From contig JAKQQP010000218.1 of assembly GCA_029564115.1 (NCBI GenBank), forward strand, positions 1 to 64,000: a stretch of 64,000 nucleotides of DNA, given 5' to 3'. Origin of the DNA: Candidatus Rifleibacteriota bacterium. Lineage in GTDB: Bacteria; Riflebacteria; Ozemobacteria; Ozemobacterales; Ozemobacteraceae. The position numbers and the translations under genes are program-made. This document shows, piece by piece, positions 1 through 8,619 of this stretch (the first letter of the stretch is position 1; each line of letters starts with the position of its first letter). Below the pieces are notes generated by a model. That model saw only the letters and a list, made by a program, of their open reading frames with translations. It ran no database searches and had not been told where the DNA came from.

Positions 1-2253
1 CTTAAACTGGCGATGGACTACTGGTGCGCCCTGTGGTTCTGGCCGATCGACAAGGCCGATCTGCTGCCGACCCGCCAGGAAATGCTGCTCGAACTCTCAC
101 TGATTCTGCAGGGGGATCTGTTCAGCAGCGCGCCAACAAAGGCTGAACAGTTGTCGCTGTTTCCTGATACGGCCCCGAAAGAAAAATTCATCGCCCAGGT
201 CGACGAACACGGTTTTGTCGACATCAACGAGCTGTGCGATAAAACCCCGCATCTCGCGCAGGTGCAGACTCTGGCAGAACGCTACCGCTTCTTTCACTGG
301 GAGCTGGCATTTGCCGATATCTTCGCTGACAACGGCGGCTTCGACCTGGTTCTCGGTAATCCGCCCTGGCTGAAAGTCGAATGGAACGAATCGGGCATCA
401 TGGGCGACGCCAACCCGCTCTTCGTGCTGCGCAAAGATTCTGCAACCAAAGTCGCCGATATGCGTGAAGAAACCCTTAATAAACTGAATCTGCACAGCGC
501 CTATCTTGCCGAATTCGAAGGCTCAACCGCCACCCAGAATTTTCTCAACGCACTGCAGAATTATCCGGTTCTTAAAGGCGTGCAGACAAATCTATACAAA
601 TGCTTTTTGCCGCAGGCATGGATGATTGCAAACGACAAATCGGTGGCAGGTTTTTTACACCCTGAGGGAATTTATGATGACCCCAAAGGCGGTGCCTTGC
701 GCGAATCTGTTTATCGGCGTCTGGCTTATCATTTTCAATTTCACAATGAATTAAAGCTCTTTGCAGAAGTTCATCATGTGACAAAATTTAGCGTAAATAT
801 TTACCGTAGACATCAGGACAAGACCAATTTTTATCATATTGCAAATCTATTCCTGCCAAAAACAGTTTTTGACTGTTTTGCTCATGATGGCTTTGGTCCT
901 GTGCCAGGGATTAAAGATGATGAAAATGCCTGGAACACAAAGGGGCATTCTTCAAGAATAGTGTGGGTTAATAACAGTCTGCTGGCACTTTTTGCAGGTC
1001 TTTATGATGAAGAAGGAACGCCAGCAATTCGCGCAAGATTGCCAGCTTTGCATGCTCATGAGCTGACATCTGTTTTGCAAAAATTTGAACAGTTTGGTTC
1101 AAAATTAGGCAATCTCATTGGAAGTTACTACACTACCGAAATGTGGCATGAGACCAATTCACAAAAAGATAAGACACTCTTTCGACAGACAGCATTTGCA
1201 AATAATACTGGCCAACTTATTCTATCCGGGCCACACTTCTTTGTCGCAAATCCATTATATAAGACACCACGAGAAGTTTGCACCCTTAATTCGCATTACG
1301 ACTGCCTCGATTTAAATTCTTTGTCAGACAACTACCTGCAACGCACTAATTATCTGCCAGCCTGCTCTGAAGATGAATATTTGTTAAGAACCCCTAAAAT
1401 AGTTTGGGCAGAAAATGAAGCCAGTTCAAGCAATCTTGTGACTTGCTTTTATCGCCTGGTGCGAAGAGGTATGTTGAGTCAATCCGGCGAGAAAACTCTT
1501 ATTGAGGCCATAATGCCGCCGCAGGTAGGACATATCAATGGTGTGCAGAGTACGGTGTTCAAAGAAACTCGCAATTTGATAAATGCCGCTGCCATAGGGC
1601 ATTCTATCGTTGCCGACTTTTATATCAAGTCGACCGGCAAGGATAATCTGCACTTTCTCTGGTTAAATCTGCCTTTAATCGATGCAAGCTCTTCGCATGC
1701 ACTGAGAATACTGACTTTGAATTGTCTTACCAGTCATTACGATCAACTCTGGGCTGAATGCTGGCGTAAAGAATTCCCCTCTGAACGCTGGGCCAAAAAT
1801 GACCAGCGGTTGAACAATGAATTCTTCGCGAAGCTGAAGCCTCAATGGCAGCGCAACTGCGCATTGCGCAGCGACTACGAACGGCGGCAGGCACTCGTCG
1901 AAATCGACGTGCTGGCGGCGATGGCGCTCGGTCTGACGCTTAAAGAGCTGCAGACCATCTATCGCATTCAGTTCCCGGTGCTGCGCCAGAACGAATCAGA
2001 TACATGGTATGACCGCAACGGCCGTATCGTTTTTACCTGCAGCAAAGGTTTGATCGGCGTCGGCTTCTCGCGCCCCGAATGGAACGAAATCAAAGACATG
2101 CAGTCGGGCCGCGTTGAGCGCAAAATCGTCGATGACACCATGCCCGGTGGGCCGGTCGAGCGCACCATCGTTTACGAGGCGCCTTTCGACCGCTGTGACC
2201 GTGAGGCCGATTATGCAACCGTCTGGGCCGAATTCGAACGCCGCCGCCAGTAA
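1..2253 (+). CDS. Adenine-specific DNA methylase, Eco57I/DISARM-MI-like, 5' truncated by window edge
   Basis: The reading frame is open from base 1, so the ATG at 13 is probably internal and the protein extends upstream of the window. About 750 residues are visible. An N6-adenine methylase motif IV (NPPW) lies near residue 115 in the context LVLGNPPWLK, and the rest resembles the long target-recognition half of Eco57I-class or DrmMI-type methylases. The SAM-binding motif I is not visible and should lie upstream. The stop is 24 bases before the next gene, a giant DUF1998 helicase, so they are probably co-transcribed. The inferred role is self-DNA modification for the defence cassette. Part of the middle (about 600-1700) is more AT-rich than the flanks, as often seen in specificity regions. 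Family assignment is fairly sure; the exact system is not. Confidence 0.85.
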   Translation, partial: LKLAMDYWCALWFWPIDKADLLPTRQEMLLELSLILQGDLFSSAPTKAEQLSLFPDTAPKEKFIAQVDEHGFVDINELCDKTPHLAQVQTLAERYRFFHWELAFADIFADNGGFDLVLGNPPWLKVEWNESGIMGDANPLFVLRKDSATKVADMREETLNKLNLHSAYLAEFEGSTATQNFLNALQNYPVLKGVQTNLYKCFLPQAWMIANDKSVAGFLHPEGIYDDPKGGALRESVYRRLAYHFQFHNELKLFAEVHHVTKFSVNIYRRHQDKTNFYHIANLFLPKTVFDCFAHDGFGPVPGIKDDENAWNTKGHSSRIVWVNNSLLALFAGLYDEEGTPAIRARLPALHAHELTSVLQKFEQFGSKLGNLIGSYYTTEMWHETNSQKDKTLFRQTAFANNTGQLILSGPHFFVANPLYKTPREVCTLNSHYDCLDLNSLSDNYLQRTNYLPACSEDEYLLRTPKIVWAENEASSSNLVTCFYRLVRRGMLSQSGEKTLIEAIMPPQVGHINGVQSTVFKETRNLINAAAIGHSIVADFYIKSTGKDNLHFLWLNLPLIDASSSHALRILTLNCLTSHYDQLWAECWRKEFPSERWAKNDQRLNNEFFAKLKPQWQRNCALRSDYERRQALVEIDVLAAMALGLTLKELQTIYRIQFPVLRQNESDTWYDRNGRIVFTCSKGLIGVGFSRPEWNEIKDMQSGRVERKIVDDTMPGGPVERTIVYEAPFDRCDREADYATVWAEFERRRQ

Positions 2254-2277
2254 CCGGCAAAACAGGGAGAAAAATAC

Positions 2278-5200
2278 ATGCTGCCTTCAGTCGTCGCCCG
2301 CCAGGTTAAACAGGGCATCACCGATTTTCTGCAGACAACTTTTCCGGTAACCACAAGCCTGTTCGCCGGCGCCCTTGACCGCCTGCTCGCCCGCGAAGAC
2401 AGCATTTTCAAGGGCCCGTTCATCTCGATTCAACTGCCGTTCAGAAGCGGCAGCGGCCGCGACCATTTCGCCGCCATAAAATTGCCTTTCGTGCCTTACC
2501 TGCACCAGGAAAAAGCCTTTGCCCGCCTCAGCGGCGGCCGCCCGGCCTCAACGATCATCGCCACCGGCACCGGTTCGGGCAAAACCGAATCATTTCTGCT
2601 GCCGGTGCTTGACTACTGCTGGCAGCATCGTGGTGAGCCCGGCATCAAGGCTGTTCTCATCTACCCGATGAATGCTCTCGCCACCGACCAGGCCGGCCGC
2701 CTGGCCGAGACCATACATAAAAACCCCGAACTGCGCGGCAACGTCACCGCCGGTATCTACGTCGGCCAGGAAGACGAAACGCCAAGCGCGGTAATGGCCG
2801 AAGACCACATCATCACCGACAAGAAACTGTTGCGCAAAAGCCCGCCCGACATTCTCATCACCAACTATAAAATGCTCGATTACCTGCTGTTGCGCATCAA
2901 AGACCAGGCAATCTGGAAACAGAACGGCCCCGAAACCCTCAGATTCCTTGTCGTCGATGAACTGCATACTTTCGATGGTGCGCAGGGTTCAGATCTTGCC
3001 TGCCTGATCAGGCGCCTCAAAGCGAGACTTGCGACGCCGGCCGGGCATCTCTGCTGCGTCGGTACTTCGGCTACCCTTGGCAACGACGCCGAAGGCAACG
3101 CCCTGCTCAAATACGCCGGCGAAGTATTCGGCGAAAACTTCGCCGCTGACGCCATCATCAGCGAATACCGCCTGGGCGCCGGTGAATTTCTCGAAAGCCA
3201 TTTCATCAACCGCACCATGGTGCCACCGGCAGCCGCAGCCGACCGACTGCAGCCAGAAACCTGGCCGTCACAGTCTGAATACCTGCGGGCGCAGCATGAA
3301 CTGTGGTTCGACGAGCCCCTCGACGCTGCCGCTTTTGCCGACCAGGCCTGGCGGCTGGCCCTGCCCCAGAAACTTCTGCAGCACAGCTTTTTTCAGAATC
3401 TGCTCAAGCTGCTGCGCGGCAGACCGCGCAGCTATAACGAAATCATCAGCGAACTCGAAAAATATACCCCCGAATTTTTAAATGCCCCGCAACAGTATAA
3501 AAGCGATCTGATCGACAGCCTGCTGGCACTGGTGGCGGCAGCCCGTAACGGCACGGTCGAGCGGCCGGCGCCTTTTCTGCATGTGCGCTTTCAGCTCTGG
3601 CTGCGTGAACTGACCCGTATGACCGGTATGGTTGCCCCGGTGCCAGAGATCGCCTTTGCCGATGACCTGACGCAGGAACAGCTGGCCACGCACCTGCCGC
3701 TGATTCACTGCCGCGAATGTAACAAGATGGGCTGGGCCGGCCTGAAACGGGAGTTTGACGAACAGATCAACGGCGAACTGCGCGCCTTTTACAGCAGCTT
3801 TTTCAAGGCCGACCCGGAAGTCGCGTTCTTTTTTCCTGAAGCCGGGTCGAGTCGCGAACTCGAAAAGGCCGGCAGCTTTTTTCAGCTCTGCACCGGCTGC
3901 CTGGCTCTGACGAAAAAAACCGAAGCGCGTCGCTGCCATAAGTGTGACAACCCCGAACTCATCAGGGTTTATATGCCCGAAACCATTGTCGTTAAAGAAG
4001 GCCGGCGCAGCAGCAGCAACTGCTGCCCGTTCTGCAACACCCATGGCAGTCTGACCATTCTCGGTTCGCGCGCCGCCAGCCTTACCAGCGTTGCAATTTC
4101 GCAGATTTTCGCTTCGAATTTCAATAACGACAAAAAACTGCTGACCTTTTCTGACTCGGTTCAGGATGCGGCACACCGCGCCGGTTTTTTTGCCGGGCGC
4201 ACCTACACGTTCAACTTTCGTATCGCCCTGCAAAAATTCGTGCAGACACTTTCGGCCCCGGTCGACCTTGCGACCCTGCCGGGCCTGTTTGTCGACTTCT
4301 GGCTGGCCCGCCTCGAGCCAGAACGCTTCATTACCACCTTTATCGGGCCGAACATGACCTGGCTGCAGGAATACGAAAAGATGCTCGCCAGCGGCCGGGT
4401 CGACCCGGCTGACGGGCTGCTCGAACTCGTTAAAAAGCGGGTGCACTGGCAGATTCTCAGCGAATATGGTTTCAGAGCCAGGATTGGGCGCACTCTTGAG
4501 CGGGCCGGTTCGTCAATGGCAGTCGTTAATGGCGATCTGCTGGCAAGGGCAGTTGCTGTCGCTTATTTTACTCTGATCAACGAAGTCGGAATGCTGCGCA
4601 ACCTGAGTGAAGCGAAGGTGAAACAGCTGGCCTGCGGGTTGCTGATGCACCTGAAGAACCTCGGCGGCATTTATTATTCTGAACTCGACTGCCTGATCGA
4701 TGAGTGGGGTGAAACGTTCATGCTCAACCGCATCAACTGGACCCCTGATTTCAGCCCGAAAGCACGCACTCCCGCCTTTCTGACGACGCGGCGCACCAAT
4801 CGCTTCGAACTGCTTACCAGATCAGGCAGCGGCCGGCATACCTGGTGCGAAATCTGGCTCGAAAAACTGCTCGCCGCCGACAATGAACTGATCGCCGGCC
4901 TGGCACCCCAGGTTTATGAACTGCTGCTGCAGGCACTCATAAAAGAAGGAATTCTCGTTGAATTCAAGCGCAAGGGTGACCGGGTATGGGGCATCAAACC
5001 TGAAGCGATGCTTGTCGAACGCAAAGTCAGCCGGTTCGCCTGCAGCGCCTGTAACCGCCAGATCGCAGTCGGCAGCGGCGAAGCATCTGTCTGGGCAGGG
5101 GCGCCCTGCATCGAGCCTACCTGCGGCGGTGTTTTCAAAGAGGTCGGCCCGCTGCCTGATTATTACGGCAAACTCTATTCTAACGGCGATGTCGAAAGAA

Positions 5201-8200
5201 TTTTTGCGGCCGAACATACCGGCCTGCTTGACCGAACGCCGCGTGAAGAACTCGAACGCCGCTTCAGAAACAGCAACCAGCTGCCGGGCGCGCCAAATCT
5301 GCTCTCATGCACGCCGACGCTAGAACTGGGTATCAATATCGGCGAGCTGTCGACAGTGGTTCTTTGCTCGGTGCCGCCGGCCCAGGCGAATTACCTGCAG
5401 CGCATCGGCCGTGCCGGCCGTCAGGATGGCAACTCGCTGAATCTGACGGTTGCCAATTCGCGGCCACACGATCTTTATTTTTTCGCTGACCCGTCAGACA
5501 TGATTGCCGGCCGGGTTGAAGCGCCGGGTGTTTTTCTCAACGCTTCGGCAGTTCTCGAACGGCAGCTGACCGCCTACTGCTTCGACCGTTGGGCGGCTTC
5601 GGGTGTGAAAGAGAGCGCCCTGCCGGTCAATCTGCAGAAGGTGCTTTACAATATCGACAAGCCTGACAGCGGCAAGTTTCCGTATAATCTGCTCGCCTAC
5701 ATCAAGCTGAATCAGACCGTTCTTTTTGAGGGCTTTATCGCCATGTTCAAAGAGGTTATCAGCCCCGAATCGGTTGAACACCTGAAAAACTTCATGCTTG
5801 GCAGTCAGAGCAACCATGGCTCGCTAGAATACCGCATCATCAATCGTCTGCTGCAGCAGAACCGTAGTATCGAGGGGCTGCGCAGCCGCATAAAAACTCT
5901 GGTCAACAAAATTGCCGCGAAAAAAGAACAGCTGGTCAGAGATGCCAACTATCAGAGTGAGCTTGAAGAACTGATGATGGAAAAGAAAGGGCTCAACGAC
6001 CTGGTTCAGGACCTCGGAAGCAAACACATTCTCAACTTTTTTACCGATGAGGGGCTGCTGCCGAATTATGCGTTTCCGGAAGCCGGGGTCACGCTCAGAT
6101 CGGTCATTTTCAGAAAGAAAACGAAAAAAACTGACGACGGGGGCAACTACGAAACGCTCAGGTTCGAATACGAGCGGTCGGCCGGTTCAGCGATAAGCGA
6201 ACTGGCACCAAGCTCGGTATTTTATGCCGGCGGGCGGCGGGTGACCATCGATCAGGTAGATTTGAGCGTTTCTGACATCGAAACCTGGCAGATGTGCGAC
6301 AACTGTTCTCTGATGACCCGTGAAATCAGCAGCCAGGCAGCAGCGAACTGCCCGGCCTGCGGCAGCAGTCAGTGGGGCAATGTCAGCCAGAAACGGCAGA
6401 TGCTCAGACTCACGCAGGTTTTTTCCACGAGTCATGATCGAGACAGCCGCTTGAACGACGACAGTGACGAACGTGACACCAGATTTTTCAATCGTCAGAT
6501 GGTAGTTGAACTGCGCGATGCCGAAAGAATTGCCGCGTTCAAGATCGACAGCGATGAACTGCCTTTTGGTTTTGAGTTTTACACCCGGGCAGGTTTTAGA
6601 GATATCAACTTTGGCGAGCGCGATGGGCAGGCTGAAAAATTCAGGGTAAACGGTGCCGAGATGGGCCGGCGGGGCTTTACTATCTGCCGTTATTGCGGCA
6701 AGGTTCAGAATGCGAAGGGCGAAATAAAGCACAGCCTCAGCTGTGTCTCGCGCAAAAAAGAATCGGCCGGCAATCTTACCAACTGTGTTTATCTGTATCG
6801 TGAATTTCACTCAGAAGCGATCATGATGCTGATGCCCTTCGTCACCGGCACATCTGGCAAAGAACTGCACAGCTTCATTGCCGCGGTCAATCTCGGGCTG
6901 AAGCGCAAATTCGGCGGCAATATCGGGCATCTGCAGCTGACTCTGCACGATGAGCCGATTCCTGACTCAACGCAGCGCAAGCAGTATCTGGTTCTCTACG
7001 ATACGGTTCCGGGTGGTACCGGTTATTTGAAGCAATTGATGCGTTCGGGTGAACCGATGCTCGAAGTGTTTGAACTGGCTCTGAATGTTTTGCGCAACTG
7101 CGAATGCAGCCGGCAGAACGGGGCCGGGGCGCAGGATGGGTGTTATCGCTGCCTGTTTGCCTACAAGCAGAGTTACAATATGGCGGGCACCTCGCGCAGC
7201 ACGGCCATAGACCTGCTGACAAAAATTCTTGAACATCGTGACCGGCTTGTCAGCATCAAGTCGCTCGAAGAGGTGAGCGTCAATGCACTGCTCGACAGCA
7301 ATCTCGAAGCCGGATTCATCGAGATTCTCAGACGCTGCGGCCGGCAACTGGAACTGCCGGTGGTGCTGAAGCTCGATGTGGTCAACAACAAGCCGGGTTA
7401 TTATCTGAAGATCGGTGAGCAGGCCTGGCATATCGAGCCACAGGTGCTGCTTGGCGAGCAGTATGGTATCAATGCGCAGGTGCAGTCAAAGGCCGATTTT
7501 GTTTTTTACCCGGTCAAGGGCTGCAAAAACAATAAACCACTGGTTGTTTTCACCGACGGTTACGGTTTTCACTGGAATCGGACCGACAAGGATTTTGCCC
7601 AGCGCGATGCGATTCTCAAGACCGGCCGCTTTAATCTCTGGCTGCTTTCTTATAACGATGTCGAATTGCATCTGGCAGCTGAGAAGCTCAAAAATTTCTG
7701 CGAAGAGCTGATCGATACGGGTCTGAAAAGTGTGCAGAGCAAGTTTATCAAGCTGCTGGCCAGCTATAAAACCGAAGCTTTGCCGAACCCGGCGTCACTC
7801 GACAGCTTTTCGCTGCTGCTGAAGTGGATGCTCTCTGGCGACGAACGGCGCTGGCAGTTGAATGCCTTTGCCATGGCTCTGCTGCTGCTCGATAACAAAA
7901 CCTTGAACGCGACTGAAGCCATGCGCTGGAAAAATCGCCTGGAAGTGCTCTGCCCGGTTGAGGTTTGCGCAGCTTTCAATGACGCATTTGCAGATTCCGA
8001 TGCGGCTGTCTGGCGCTACGGCGAGCACCGGTTCGAATCTGCGGGCTTTTCGATAGAGCTGAAGCTGGCAATAAACGATGAAAGCATCAGAAAAGGCGAT
8101 GTTGCCGGCATGTATATTGCGTGTTGCCTCGATGACAGTAATGCAGCCCCCGAAGATTACGAATACCGCCGTTACTGGAACGGTTTTCTGAAGCTGGTCG

Positions 8201-8613
8201 ATATTCTGCAGTTTTTGCCCAATGCTTACTTTTTTACGGTTCTGGGTCGGGCAATGCCTTATGGTAAGCCGGTTGTCGGGTCTGAAGCGGCGGCCGACAG
8301 CTGGCAGCCGGCCGGTGAATGGCAGGAACTGATTGAAGTGGTCGACCCGATTTTCAGGGCTTTTCTGCTGCAAATTGCCGGGCGCGGATTACCGCTGCCG
8401 GAGGCCGACATGGAACTACGGCACGAAAACGGCAGGCTGGTCTGTGATGAGGTGGCGGCCCTCGCCTGGCCCGAACACAAAGTTGCCATTGCGGCCGCCG
8501 AACGACAGGAATGGTTCGCTCATTTCAGCGACCATGGCTGGCAGGTTCTGGCATTGACCGAAGTTGCCGATGCTTATGAAAAACTTGAACAATACCTGAA
8601 GGCGAAGGAGTAA
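2278..8613 (+). CDS. Giant DEAD/DEAH-like helicase with DUF1998 zinc domain and C-terminal Vsr/DUF559-like nuclease region
   Basis: This 2111-residue protein has a Walker A (TGTGSGKT, about residue 95), motif II DELH (about 228) and motif III SAT (about 264). The second RecA lobe carries TLELGINIG and QRIGRAGRQ (about 1015-1050). Several CxxC pairs are present. The DUF1998 (MrfA/DrmB/DruE-like) module has DTVPGGTGYL (about 1575) and the Cys cluster CYRCLFAY (about 1621). Around 1739-1790 a pattern ADFVFYP, then VVFTDGYGFHW, then a GRF-W segment resembles the core of Vsr/DUF559 endonucleases. The inferred role is translocation on and cutting of foreign DNA with the flanking methylase and UvrD helicase. 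It is as long as Druantia DruE and could also be viewed as a DrmA-DrmB fusion. Helicase and DUF1998 calls are firm; the nuclease is inferred. Confidence 0.88.
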   Translation: MLPSVVARQVKQGITDFLQTTFPVTTSLFAGALDRLLAREDSIFKGPFISIQLPFRSGSGRDHFAAIKLPFVPYLHQEKAFARLSGGRPASTIIATGTGSGKTESFLLPVLDYCWQHRGEPGIKAVLIYPMNALATDQAGRLAETIHKNPELRGNVTAGIYVGQEDETPSAVMAEDHIITDKKLLRKSPPDILITNYKMLDYLLLRIKDQAIWKQNGPETLRFLVVDELHTFDGAQGSDLACLIRRLKARLATPAGHLCCVGTSATLGNDAEGNALLKYAGEVFGENFAADAIISEYRLGAGEFLESHFINRTMVPPAAAADRLQPETWPSQSEYLRAQHELWFDEPLDAAAFADQAWRLALPQKLLQHSFFQNLLKLLRGRPRSYNEIISELEKYTPEFLNAPQQYKSDLIDSLLALVAAARNGTVERPAPFLHVRFQLWLRELTRMTGMVAPVPEIAFADDLTQEQLATHLPLIHCRECNKMGWAGLKREFDEQINGELRAFYSSFFKADPEVAFFFPEAGSSRELEKAGSFFQLCTGCLALTKKTEARRCHKCDNPELIRVYMPETIVVKEGRRSSSNCCPFCNTHGSLTILGSRAASLTSVAISQIFASNFNNDKKLLTFSDSVQDAAHRAGFFAGRTYTFNFRIALQKFVQTLSAPVDLATLPGLFVDFWLARLEPERFITTFIGPNMTWLQEYEKMLASGRVDPADGLLELVKKRVHWQILSEYGFRARIGRTLERAGSSMAVVNGDLLARAVAVAYFTLINEVGMLRNLSEAKVKQLACGLLMHLKNLGGIYYSELDCLIDEWGETFMLNRINWTPDFSPKARTPAFLTTRRTNRFELLTRSGSGRHTWCEIWLEKLLAADNELIAGLAPQVYELLLQALIKEGILVEFKRKGDRVWGIKPEAMLVERKVSRFACSACNRQIAVGSGEASVWAGAPCIEPTCGGVFKEVGPLPDYYGKLYSNGDVERIFAAEHTGLLDRTPREELERRFRNSNQLPGAPNLLSCTPTLELGINIGELSTVVLCSVPPAQANYLQRIGRAGRQDGNSLNLTVANSRPHDLYFFADPSDMIAGRVEAPGVFLNASAVLERQLTAYCFDRWAASGVKESALPVNLQKVLYNIDKPDSGKFPYNLLAYIKLNQTVLFEGFIAMFKEVISPESVEHLKNFMLGSQSNHGSLEYRIINRLLQQNRSIEGLRSRIKTLVNKIAAKKEQLVRDANYQSELEELMMEKKGLNDLVQDLGSKHILNFFTDEGLLPNYAFPEAGVTLRSVIFRKKTKKTDDGGNYETLRFEYERSAGSAISELAPSSVFYAGGRRVTIDQVDLSVSDIETWQMCDNCSLMTREISSQAAANCPACGSSQWGNVSQKRQMLRLTQVFSTSHDRDSRLNDDSDERDTRFFNRQMVVELRDAERIAAFKIDSDELPFGFEFYTRAGFRDINFGERDGQAEKFRVNGAEMGRRGFTICRYCGKVQNAKGEIKHSLSCVSRKKESAGNLTNCVYLYREFHSEAIMMLMPFVTGTSGKELHSFIAAVNLGLKRKFGGNIGHLQLTLHDEPIPDSTQRKQYLVLYDTVPGGTGYLKQLMRSGEPMLEVFELALNVLRNCECSRQNGAGAQDGCYRCLFAYKQSYNMAGTSRSTAIDLLTKILEHRDRLVSIKSLEEVSVNALLDSNLEAGFIEILRRCGRQLELPVVLKLDVVNNKPGYYLKIGEQAWHIEPQVLLGEQYGINAQVQSKADFVFYPVKGCKNNKPLVVFTDGYGFHWNRTDKDFAQRDAILKTGRFNLWLLSYNDVELHLAAEKLKNFCEELIDTGLKSVQSKFIKLLASYKTEALPNPASLDSFSLLLKWMLSGDERRWQLNAFAMALLLLDNKTLNATEAMRWKNRLEVLCPVEVCAAFNDAFADSDAAVWRYGEHRFESAGFSIELKLAINDESIRKGDVAGMYIACCLDDSNAAPEDYEYRRYWNGFLKLVDILQFLPNAYFFTVLGRAMPYGKPVVGSEAAADSWQPAGEWQELIEVVDPIFRAFLLQIAGRGLPLPEADMELRHENGRLVCDEVAALAWPEHKVAIAAAERQEWFAHFSDHGWQVLALTEVADAYEKLEQYLKAKE

Positions 8614-8619
8614 AAAGAA

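Noticed and set aside
3478..4446. Long open frame on the minus strand
   Set aside because: It lies wholly within the giant helicase gene and has low-complexity, shadow-like sequence.
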